DNA from: an uncultured bacterium
Lineage (GTDB): Bacteria > Cyanobacteriota > Vampirovibrionia > Gastranaerophilales > Gastranaerophilaceae
Reading direction: 5' to 3'
NCBI GenBank assembly: GCA_905216055.1
Contig: CAJMSH010000015.1
Span: 1-28,552, forward strand
Length of the DNA: 28,552 bases
Positions 16,306 through 23,209 of this stretch are shown in pieces. Position numbers and translations under genes: made by a program. The notes beneath the pieces were generated by a model, which searched no databases, was not told where the DNA came from, and saw only the letters and a program-made list of their open reading frames with translations. Numbering within the stretch: position 1 is the first letter of the stretch; each line of letters starts with the position of its first letter.

Positions 16306-16484
16306 AGACCCTGAAACGATTTCAGGGTGACATAATATAATTATTCTATGTCATTTTGAACTTATTTCAGAATTTAAGTGTCACAATAAAAAATACAAGC
16401 AAGACCCTGAAATAAATTCATGGCGACGCTTGTATATTTATAAACAAATATGTTCGTCATTCTGAACTTGTTTCAGAATCTAAT
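16306..16484 (+). repeat. Partial repeat copy D (palindrome cluster only)
   Basis: This repeats only the first half of copy C, directly downstream and in the same orientation. The four palindromes lie at 16306-16331, 16350-16375, 16402-16427 and 16456-16481 in the same order and spacing. The linker and hairpin module are missing. Together with C it fills the gap between the pseudopilin and thrS genes. Confidence 0.88.
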
Positions 16485-16531
16485 AACAATCAGATACCAA
16501 AATAAGTTTAGTGTGAACTTGAGTTGAGTAT

Positions 16532-16565
16532 AAAAAAAAGGCGGGAAATTAATTCCCGCCTTTTT
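16532..16565 (-). terminator. Terminator of thrS
   Basis: GGCGGGAA (16540-16547) pairs with TTCCCGCC (16553-16560) around a 5-base loop, with eight A on the left that become the T run on the minus strand. It starts 6 bases after the thrS stop. Confidence 0.92.
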
Positions 16566-16570
16566 AAGTT

Positions 16571-18382
16571 TTAAGCTTTAACAAGCGATTTTGCAAATGA
16601 TTCTGAGCTTCTAGAATGAATTTCATCTTCAATTTTTGAAATGAATTCATCAACGCTCATAGAACCGACTTGACCGATTCCACGTGCTCTTACAGAAACA
16701 GCATTTGATTCCATTTCTTTATCACCGACAACTACTACATAAGGAATTTTCTTATCTTGTAAGCTTTCTCTTATTTTGTAGTTCATGCTTTCTGAGCGGT
16801 CGTCAAGATTTACTCTTATACCTGCATTACGCATTTTCTTGTAAACTTTTTCTGCAAAGTCGATATGTTTTTCGTTAGAAATTGGAACGATTGCAACTTG
16901 TGTAGGAGCAAGCCATGTTGGGAATGCTCCTGCATAGTGTTCAATTAAGATACCATGGAAACGTTCCATTGAACCAAAGATTACACGGTGCAGCATTACT
17001 GGAGTTTTCATTGAACCGTCTTTGTCTTGATATTTGATATCAAATCTTTCAGGTAGGTTGAAGTCTAACTGAATTGTTGCACATTGCCATGTTCTGCCGA
17101 TTGCATCTTTTACTTTGAAGTCAATTTTTGGTCCGTAGAATGCACCGTCACCTTCGTTAATATCATATTTCATTCCACGTTTATCCATTGCTTCTTTTAG
17201 ACCGGCTTCAGCTCTGTTCCAGTTTTCAATTTCGCCTACATAGTTATCAGGACGTGTTGATAATTCAACTTCAAATGACATATTAAAGATTTTCATTGTA
17301 TCAGATACAAAGTCGATAATTTCATTAATTTCATCAACAAGTTGTTCCGGTGTACAGAAAATGTGGGCATCATCTTGAGTGAAACCTTGTACACGTGTCA
17401 AACCAGATAGTGCTCCTGATTTTTCTTTTCTGTAAACTGTTCCGAGTTCTGCCATTCTAAGTGGTAATGAACGGTATGAATGTCTGTTTGCTTGATAAAT
17501 TAATATGTGGAAAGGACAATTCATTGGTTTTAGAATGAATTGGTCTTCATTTTCCTGATCTTCATCTTTTTGGATAAAGAACATGTTTTCACGATAGTGA
17601 TCGTAGTGACCTGATATTTCCCAAAGTTTTGATTTTGCGATATGAGGTGTGTTAACGATTACGTAACCGCGTTTTCTGTGTTCTGTTCTCCAGTAGTTTT
17701 CAATTTCTTCTCTTACAATTGCAAGATTTGGATGCCATAGAACAAGACCTCCGCCTAATTCATCTCTTGTTGAGAATAAATCAAGTTTTGCGCCTAGTTT
17801 TCTGTGGTCACGTTTTTCAGCTTCTTCTAAGAAATGCAAATAATCTGCCAAATCTTCTTTGCTCCAGAAGGCTGTTGCATAAATTCTTTGAAGCATTTTG
17901 TTTTTAGCGTTACCTCTCCAATATGCACCTGCAACTTTTAATAATTTGAAAGCGTTAGCTTTAATATATGAAGTATTTGGAAGGTGAGGCCCTGCGCATA
18001 AATCGTTGAATAAAACATTCCCGTCTTTATCTTTTGTTAAGTATAATGTCGGGTTATCGTTTTTGTGTTCTTCCAATAATTCAGCTTTGTAAATTTCACC
18101 TTCTGCTTTGAATTCTGCAATTTGCTTTTCAACATCAGGAATGACATATTTTTCAAATGAAAGGTTTTGTTTAACAATATTTTTCATTTCTTCTTCGATT
18201 TTGGTCAAATCTTCTTGAGTGAAGGCATGACCGTCTGTTAAATCAAAATCGTAGTAAAAACCGTTCTCGATAGCAGGTCCAATAGCTAACTTTGCTGATG
18301 GGAAAAGCTTTTGAACAGCTTGTGCCATAACGTGAGATGTTGAGTGTCTTAAAACACTTAAAGTTTCATTGTTTTTTTCCAT
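16571..18382 (-). CDS. thrS: Threonyl-tRNA synthetase without TGS domain
   Basis: This 603-aa enzyme charges tRNA-Thr with threonine in the cytoplasm. It starts directly with the editing (N2) domain: HSTSH at 13-17 and C129/H133 in DLCAGPHL. The N-terminal TGS domain of about 60 residues found in E. coli ThrRS is absent, as I recall for cyanobacterial enzymes. The class II catalytic core follows, with MNCP at 287-290 (zinc Cys289), motif 2 around YRKEKSGALSGLTRVQGFTQ, zinc His340 (QDDAH), and the motif 3 region FGSMERFHGILIEHYAG. An anticodon-binding domain (about 490-585, APTQVAIVPISNEKH onward) ends the protein. The tail SSESFAKSLVKA is longer than usual. Promoter, leader and terminator suggest a single-gene unit. 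Confidence 0.97.
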   Translation of the reverse strand: MEKNNETLSVLRHSTSHVMAQAVQKLFPSAKLAIGPAIENGFYYDFDLTDGHAFTQEDLTKIEEEMKNIVKQNLSFEKYVIPDVEKQIAEFKAEGEIYKAELLEEHKNDNPTLYLTKDKDGNVLFNDLCAGPHLPNTSYIKANAFKLLKVAGAYWRGNAKNKMLQRIYATAFWSKEDLADYLHFLEEAEKRDHRKLGAKLDLFSTRDELGGGLVLWHPNLAIVREEIENYWRTEHRKRGYVIVNTPHIAKSKLWEISGHYDHYRENMFFIQKDEDQENEDQFILKPMNCPFHILIYQANRHSYRSLPLRMAELGTVYRKEKSGALSGLTRVQGFTQDDAHIFCTPEQLVDEINEIIDFVSDTMKIFNMSFEVELSTRPDNYVGEIENWNRAEAGLKEAMDKRGMKYDINEGDGAFYGPKIDFKVKDAIGRTWQCATIQLDFNLPERFDIKYQDKDGSMKTPVMLHRVIFGSMERFHGILIEHYAGAFPTWLAPTQVAIVPISNEKHIDFAEKVYKKMRNAGIRVNLDDRSESMNYKIRESLQDKKIPYVVVVGDKEMESNAVSVRARGIGQVGSMSVDEFISKIEDEIHSRSSESFAKSLVKA

Positions 18383-18454
18383 ATTTATCCTTTCGTACCC
18401 TATTTGGGTTTGGCAAATCTGTTTTAAATAACAACTTTTTATATAAAACTTATT

Positions 18455-18474
18455 GCCCCCGGGGTGGATCCCCC
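18455..18474 (-). promoter_or_regulatory. GC-rich island in the thrS leader
   Basis: This block of 20 bases is made almost only of G and C (GCCCCC, GGGGTGG, ATCCCCC) in an otherwise AT-rich leader of about 100 bases. On the transcribed strand GGGG and CCCC can pair around GATCCA. A second small inverted pair, ACCC/GGGT, lies just before the ribosome site near 18400. The role is unknown; a translational or antitermination control of thrS is possible. Confidence 0.4.
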
Positions 18475-18492
18475 TAACTAACTACGATTAGG

Positions 18493-18521
18493 ATTGTAGC
18501 ACTGATATATTTTTATTACAA
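18493..18521 (-). promoter_or_regulatory. Predicted promoter of thrS
   Basis: On the minus strand TTGTAA (18516-18521) is 17 bases from TACAAT (18493-18498), with TGC just before it (an extended -10 element). The leader would be about 100 bases. It stands back-to-back with the promoter of the methyltransferase genes, 20 bases away. Confidence 0.6.
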
Positions 18522-18541
18522 TATTTATTTCTTGTTTTAAG

Positions 18542-18570
18542 TTGACATTTTTATTGTTTACTTTAATAAT
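18542..18570 (+). promoter_or_regulatory. Predicted promoter of the methyltransferase pair
   Basis: A perfect TTGACA (18542-18547) is 17 bases from AATAAT (18565-18570). Transcription would start near 18577, leaving a leader of only about 12 bases that contains AAGGAG and then ATG at 18589. This supports 18589 as the original start codon. Confidence 0.6.
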
Positions 18571-18588
18571 TGAAAAAAAGGAGAATTT

Positions 18589-18759
18589 ATGTCATTTTAA
18601 AAAAAAATATTTTCAGTTGTTCCTAAATACTATGATAAAGGGTATGTAAAATTTGATGTTTTAAAAATTTTTGGGAAAAATTGTTTTTATATTTATCGTG
18701 GATATAAGATTGATGGCAGTTATGCAGATAAATTTAATAAGTATTTTAACAATAATGAT
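18589..18759 (+). pseudogene. 5' end of first FkbM-type gene, interrupted by TAA at codon 4
   Basis: ATG at 18589 has AAGGAG at ideal spacing. The frame reads M-S-F-stop (TAA at 18598-18600, made of the end of T4 and the start of a nine-A tract), then stays open and in frame into the methyltransferase. The 53 codons between the stop and 18760 (KKIFSVVPKYYDKGYVKF onward) are clearly homologous to the same region of the second copy (KKIFSIRSRHYYRKG onward), so they are ancestral coding sequence. One T in place of the first A of the stop (TTA) would restore the gene. Confidence 0.75.
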
Positions 18760-19533
18760 ATGTTATTGAAGGTAAAAAATTTAAAGCAAGATATGGATGA
18801 AATTTCATGCAATTATATTGATAATTTTATGCATTTATCAAAATTTTGGGGAAAATATTTAAGAAAAGGTTACTGGTCAAATTATGATAAAAATTTAATA
18901 AATAAATATGAAAAAATGGGTTTCAAACAGCCTTTTCCGGAAATCGCAACTTTTAGAGGGGAAACATTTAATAATAAGTATGGATTGGTAGATTTACCTA
19001 AAGATGTAATCGATTATGTAAACGGAAAAGATATTATTGATGCAGGCGGTTGTGATGGTGATACTGCACTAATTTTCCATGGATTATTCCCGAAATCAAA
19101 AATTTATGTATATGAACCATTATCTGTTTATTTAAATACTGTAAGAAAGATTGCAGATAAAGTAAATTCAAGTAATGGTGAAACAATTATTCCTGTTCAT
19201 AAAGGATTAGGTGATAAGCAGGAAATAACTAATATTGCATTTAGGGAATATTCTGAAAATTGTGATATTACGACAATTGATAAAGATTATAAAGGAAATA
19301 ATCTCGGTTTAATTAAAATGGATACAGAAGGCTTTGAAAGTCCTATTGTTAAAGGTAGTGAAGATGTTATAAAAAAATATAAACCGGTCATGGTTATAGC
19401 AATTTATCATACTCCAGAGGATTTCTTTGATATGAAAGACAAATTGAAAAAATTAAATCCTGATTATAAATTTATGATAAGAAGAAGTGAATTTTTACAT
19501 CCTACTATAGAGTTTGTATTAATTGCTTATTAG
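18760..19533 (+). CDS. FkbM-family SAM-dependent methyltransferase, copy 1
   Basis: From the internal ATG there are 257 codons. The SAM-binding glycine loop is DAGGCDGDTA (94-103), followed by the acidic strand end VYEP (117-120). Family signatures are IKMDTEGFE (185-193) and YHTPEDFFD (216-224), and the protein ends in KFMIRRSEF then EFVLIAY. FkbM-type enzymes O-methylate sugars or other small hydroxyl groups, often in surface polysaccharides; the substrate here is unknown. The internal ATG has no ribosome site, so this frame is probably the rest of a longer gene starting at 18589 that is broken at codon 4. Weak reinitiation could still express it. The next gene is a tandem paralogue similar along its full length. 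Confidence 0.85.
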   Translation: MLLKVKNLKQDMDEISCNYIDNFMHLSKFWGKYLRKGYWSNYDKNLINKYEKMGFKQPFPEIATFRGETFNNKYGLVDLPKDVIDYVNGKDIIDAGGCDGDTALIFHGLFPKSKIYVYEPLSVYLNTVRKIADKVNSSNGETIIPVHKGLGDKQEITNIAFREYSENCDITTIDKDYKGNNLGLIKMDTEGFESPIVKGSEDVIKKYKPVMVIAIYHTPEDFFDMKDKLKKLNPDYKFMIRRSEFLHPTIEFVLIAY

Positions 19534-19563
19534 AATGAATATTTTTATTATTATGGAAAAATT

Positions 19564-19742
19564 ATGAATTTAAAAAAATATTTTCAATTAGATCACGTCA
19601 TTATTATAGAAAAGGTTTAAGAACAGGTTTCGTAAAATTTAGAATTTTAACTATTTTAGGTTTAAGATTTTATATTTATGAAGGTTATAAGATTGTTTTC
19701 GCTTGGTCTGAAGCTTTTAAAAAATATTTTGCAGCAAATAAT
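19564..19742 (+). pseudogene. 5' end of second FkbM-type gene, frame-shifted at a poly-A tract
   Basis: ATG at 19564 starts M-N-L-K-K but its frame runs to TAA within 20 codons. The frame that continues into the methyltransferase reads KKIFSIRSRHYYRKG, FVKFRILTILG and FYIYEGYKI, matching the first copy. The two frames meet at a run of seven A (19572-19578); one more A would join them. It begins 30 bases after the first gene, so the two were probably co-transcribed. Only a weak GGA ribosome site is seen. Confidence 0.7.
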
Positions 19743-20516
19743 ATGAAATTGAAAATAAAGAATCTGAAACAAGGTATGGATAGTATATCTTGTGAATACA
19801 TTGATTTTTTCATGAAGATGTCTAAAGTATGGGGAAAATACAGGTTTGGAAATTTTTGGTCAGAATATGACGAAAAATTACTAAAAAAATATAAAAATTT
19901 AAGCTTTAAACAGCCGTTTCCTGAGATTACAAAATTTAATTCAACAACATTTTTGCATGAATACGGATTGGCTGATTTACCAAAAGAGGTTATAGATTAT
20001 ATTAACGGAAAAGATATTATTGATGCCGGTGGTTTGAATGGTGATACTGCATTAATTTTTAATGAATTATTCCCTGAATCAAAAATTTATGTATATGAAC
20101 CATTATCTGTATATTGTAATTTTGTGAAGAAAATTGCTGATAAAGTAAACTCAATTAAAGGTGAAAAAATTATTCCTATATTAAAAGGCTTGAGTGATAA
20201 GCCGGAAATTTGTAATATATCATTTGATAAAGTCTCTGATGATTGCGAAATTACAACTATTGATATGGATTATAAAGGTGGAAATTTAGGCTTGATTAAA
20301 TCAGATACAGAAGGTTTTGAATCTAATATTATTGATGGTGCAAAAGATTCAATCAAAAAGTATAAGCCTGTTCTTGTTTTTGCAATTTATCATACCCCGG
20401 AAGATTTTTTTGATTTGAAGGATAAAATTGCAAAATTAAATCCGGATTATAAATTCATGATACGAAGAAGTGAATTTATAATCCCGACTGCGGATTTTGT
20501 ATTAATAGCATATTAA
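19743..20516 (+). CDS. FkbM-family SAM-dependent methyltransferase, copy 2
   Basis: This tandem paralogue of the preceding gene also has 257 codons from an internal ATG and aligns with it without visible gaps. It has DAGGLNGDTALIF (SAM loop), VYEPLSVYC, LIKSDTEGFE, YHTPEDFFD, KFMIRRSEF and the same FVLIAY end. The methionine of IKMDTEGFE is replaced by Ser here. ATG 19743 lacks a ribosome site; the natural start appears to be 19564, out of frame by one base at a poly-A tract. The stop lies 6 bases from the stop of the convergent gene with no terminator hairpin between them. Confidence 0.85.
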   Translation: MKLKIKNLKQGMDSISCEYIDFFMKMSKVWGKYRFGNFWSEYDEKLLKKYKNLSFKQPFPEITKFNSTTFLHEYGLADLPKEVIDYINGKDIIDAGGLNGDTALIFNELFPESKIYVYEPLSVYCNFVKKIADKVNSIKGEKIIPILKGLSDKPEICNISFDKVSDDCEITTIDMDYKGGNLGLIKSDTEGFESNIIDGAKDSIKKYKPVLVFAIYHTPEDFFDLKDKIAKLNPDYKFMIRRSEFIIPTADFVLIAY

Positions 20517-20522
20517 TTATAT

Positions 20523-21386
20523 TTAAACGTTAGAAGGTTTATTTCCCCCAAACAATTTAACACAAGCTGCACTGATTACACCTGCTGAGATTCCTGTTAT
20601 TGTTGCCCATTTAGTTTTCGCAACTCTAGGAATAAATTCTTTTATATCATTGAAAGATACACCGGTTAGCATATCATTAATAATCGGTTTTAAATCTTTT
20701 TTAGCTGATGCGATCATGTCTTTTTTCAAAAGTACACCATCTTTTTCAACTTTTTGAAGATTTTTATACATTTTGATTTCATTGTTGGAAATGTTTAAAG
20801 CAATATCTCTTGATGATTTATAAACATCTATCATATTATCGTCAATCGGAGTTTTTGCCTTGTAACCATCTTCTCCTATTACATCAACAATGCTTTGTTT
20901 AATGATTGGAATTGTTTTCTCAGGTAAAATCTCTTTTTCTGCAAGAATATTAAAATATTCTTCCAAGGACATATTTGTCCCTTTTTTCTTTGTTAAATCA
21001 TCGATAAAGTCATTAATTTTAGTTCTTGCTGTTTTTATTTGTTTTTCTTGGGTTTTTAATTCCTTTTTAAAATCTTTTGCAGAAATTTTATCTCCTGGGA
21101 AAATTGAATTAAGTCTAGCTTCAATATTGTCATTAGCTCCTCTTGCAGGGATTATTGCAAATGCATTTTTCAGTGCGTCTAAATCTTTGGCATTTTGCAA
21201 GTTATCGACAGTTTTATAAAAAACATCTGAACTTGAATTTAAGAGCTCGTCCATGTTTTTTGCTGCTCTCGGAGCAATATTGTAACCTGTTATTGCCCCT
21301 GCTGTACCTACGCAAATTCCTGAAGCCAAAGCTGTTAAATTATTTTGAGTTTTATTATCATAACTTTGTATTGAATTAATAGGCAT
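20523..21386 (-). CDS. Hypothetical protein with two hydrophobic segments (287 aa)
   Basis: Family not recognised. The frame is open to 21464, but ATG at 21386 has AAGGGGG upstream and yields the more natural N-terminus MPINSIQSYDNKTQNNL. A Gly/Ala-rich membrane-capable segment follows (LTALASGICVGTAGAITGYN), then about 200 residues of charged, mostly helical sequence, and a second hydrophobic stretch near the C-terminus (ATITGISAGVISAACVKLFGG). The layout suggests a protein anchored at both ends with a helical domain between. The Asn/Gln-rich opening resembles that of the gene at 11534. It is convergent with the methyltransferases. Confidence 0.75.
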   Translation of the reverse strand: MPINSIQSYDNKTQNNLTALASGICVGTAGAITGYNIAPRAAKNMDELLNSSSDVFYKTVDNLQNAKDLDALKNAFAIIPARGANDNIEARLNSIFPGDKISAKDFKKELKTQEKQIKTARTKINDFIDDLTKKKGTNMSLEEYFNILAEKEILPEKTIPIIKQSIVDVIGEDGYKAKTPIDDNMIDVYKSSRDIALNISNNEIKMYKNLQKVEKDGVLLKKDMIASAKKDLKPIINDMLTGVSFNDIKEFIPRVAKTKWATITGISAGVISAACVKLFGGNKPSNV

Positions 21387-21488
21387 TAAAATTCCCCCTT
21401 TTATTTCATTAAATTTATTTTTATTAAAACTCGTAAATATAATTATTGCTATAATATAGCTCAAATGTTACAAAAAGTTACTTGTATT

Positions 21489-21518
21489 TTGTTCTGCTTA
21501 TATTTTTTGTTGTAAAAT
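21489..21518 (+). promoter_or_regulatory. Possible promoter of the ssb operon
   Basis: TTGTTC (21489-21494) is 18 bases from TAAAAT (21513-21518), giving a leader of about 25 bases. TGAGG lies before the ssb ATG. The match is moderate in an AT-rich background. Confidence 0.4.
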
Positions 21519-21548
21519 GTTTTTATTACATAAGAAATGAGGTTTTAA

Positions 21549-21890
21549 ATGAATACAGCAGTTTTAGTCGGAAGAGTAGGCCGTGATGCCGAAATCAGAT
21601 ATTTTGAATCAGGCAAAGTTAAGGCAAACTTTTCTATCGCAGTTAACCGTTGGGATGCTAAAACTAAATCAGAAGTTGCTGATTGGTTTAATGTTGATGT
21701 TTGGGATAAACTTGCAGAATTTGCAGGTGAGTATGTAAAAAAAGGTGCTCAAGTAGTTGTTGATGGCAGAATTGGTCAAAATAAATGGACTGATAAAGCA
21801 ACAGGTAATGAAAGAGAAAATTTTCTTATTATTGCAAACAGTATTAGATTATTAGGTTCTAAAAGGGACGTTGAGCAAGATCAGTTATGA
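21549..21890 (+). CDS. ssb: Single-stranded DNA-binding protein, short form
   Basis: One OB-fold domain (113 aa): MNTAVLVGRVGRDAEIRY, then KVKANFSIAVNR, ADWFNVDVWDKLAE, VKKGAQVVVDGRI and ENFLIIANSIRLLG. It coats single-stranded DNA in replication and repair. The protein stops soon after the OB fold (SKRDVEQDQL) and lacks both the flexible linker and the acidic DDIPF-type tip that recruits partner proteins. It therefore resembles the short cyanobacterial type or a secondary Ssb. The stop codon overlaps the next start (ATGA), implying translational coupling with a metabolic kinase gene, an unusual partner. Confidence 0.93.
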   Translation: MNTAVLVGRVGRDAEIRYFESGKVKANFSIAVNRWDAKTKSEVADWFNVDVWDKLAEFAGEYVKKGAQVVVDGRIGQNKWTDKATGNERENFLIIANSIRLLGSKRDVEQDQL

Positions 21891-23209
21891 TAATTAATTC
21901 AGATGTTGTAGGTATAATTGCAGATGATTTAACAGGCGCAAATGATACAGCTTTGCAGTTTCATTTGAAGGGGGCTAATACCCAAATTTTGCTTTCCGAC
22001 GAGATTGAACCTTTGAATATTAAAAATACTCAAACTTGGGCGATATCTACAGAATCGAGAAATGTTGAACCTGAAGTTGCTTTTGAAAGAGTTTTAAAAA
22101 CTACAAAAATGCTTGTAAATAAAATCAATCCTGATTATTTTTATAAAAAAATTGATTCTACATTAAGGGGAAATATTGCGGTTGAAGTATTAGGCATTTT
22201 ATCTGTGTTGGATTATGATGCGTCAATTGTTGTGCCAGCATTTCCTGCTGAAACAAGAACAACTGTTGGGGGATATCACCTTATGAAAGGTGTTCCGATT
22301 GAAAGAACCGAAATGGCAAGAGATCCGTATTCTCCTATTTGTGAATCGCATGTGCCGACTTTATTAAAATCTCAAGTTTTACCGCAATATCAAAATCTTA
22401 TTGGCAGCTTGGAGCTTAAAACTATCATGAAGGGGGCAGGTCCTAATCTGCAAAAAATTAATGAGTAGGATCGAGAAGGGAAAAAACATATAGATGCAGA
22501 AGCCGATTCAACTGTTGATATTGAACAGATTGCACTTGCCATTAAAAAATCTGAAAATAAAATTTTACCTGCAGGAACTGCTGCATTTGCTCAGGCTCTT
22601 GGAGAATTTTGGTTTGCTGATTTAGATGCAGAACATATTATTAAGACCTTCCCAAGGTTACCAAAATTTATTGTTTCAGGAAGCGCAACTCAAATTACGG
22701 CTAATCAGATTGAAAAATTAGAAAATAGTGATGAGTTTGATGACGTTCTTGTAATAAGTTTGGATTTGCAAACAGTGTTGGACGGTGTGAAAGATGATTT
22801 TGTAAATCGTATTGTTTCAAATTTGAGATTTGATAATACGGTTGTTGTACACACTTCAAAGTTAATAAAAGAATTTGACGGATTTTCAGAAGCTTCGTTG
22901 AATGCTGAACTTACAAAAGCAAATCTTGCATCTGTTATAACTGATTTTCTTGCAGAATTAACAAAACGTGTTCTTGCAGAAAAAGAAGCAATTTTAATTA
23001 CTCTTGGGGGTGAAACTTCTTTCAAATGTTGCAGTGCAATAGGTGCATATCAATTGCAATTGATAGATGAAGTTGCTCCTGCTATTGCTTTGACTTTGGA
23101 TCACAATGCTCAATGGATTGTTACAAAGTCAGGAAATTTGGGTGGTGCAAATACTTTAATTGATATTTTAAGATATTTCGAAACCCATGGCGGTTTGCAA
23201 AATGGATAA
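21887..23209 (+). pseudogene. Four-carbon acid sugar kinase (DUF1537/OtnK-DtnK family), interrupted by in-frame TAG
   Basis: Ignoring one stop, the frame is 440 codons, the normal length for this family. The N-terminal domain has IADDLTGANDTA (11-22) and KKIDSTLRGN; the C-terminal domain has LPAGTAAFAQAL, FIVSGSAT, ILITLGGET and VTKSGNLGGANTL. The TAG (22466-22468) lies between the two domains. There is no frameshift: the same frame stays open on both sides. TAG also ends rpoB, rpoC2 and other genes here, so it is a true stop. In this family the enzymes phosphorylate D-erythronate, D-threonate or similar acids for a PdxA-like dehydrogenase, and a pdxA gene follows directly. The split products (193 aa and a C-terminal piece) are unlikely to work alone. 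Confidence 0.88.

Noticed and set aside
1..16484. CRISPR array
   Set aside because: The repeats are long, in both orientations and separated by genes; there is no regular short repeat-spacer pattern and no cas gene.
16571..16620. Possible REP-derived tail at the ThrRS C-terminus (CATTCT and AGAAT in the DNA)
   Set aside because: The match to the palindrome is too weak and too short, and ThrRS tails vary in length naturally.
18455..18474. T-box-like GGGGTGG sequence near thrS
   Set aside because: The resemblance is on the strand opposite to thrS, and the thrS leader of about 100 bases is too short for a T-box with its specifier stem.
22466..22468. Idea that TAG is a sense codon (recoding) in this genome
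   Set aside because: TAG ends rpoB, rpoC2 and several other genes here at the expected protein length, so general reassignment does not fit.
22705..23025. Minus-strand open frame opposite the kinase C-terminal domain
   Set aside because: It is the mirror of a clearly coding region with family motifs and has no independent support.
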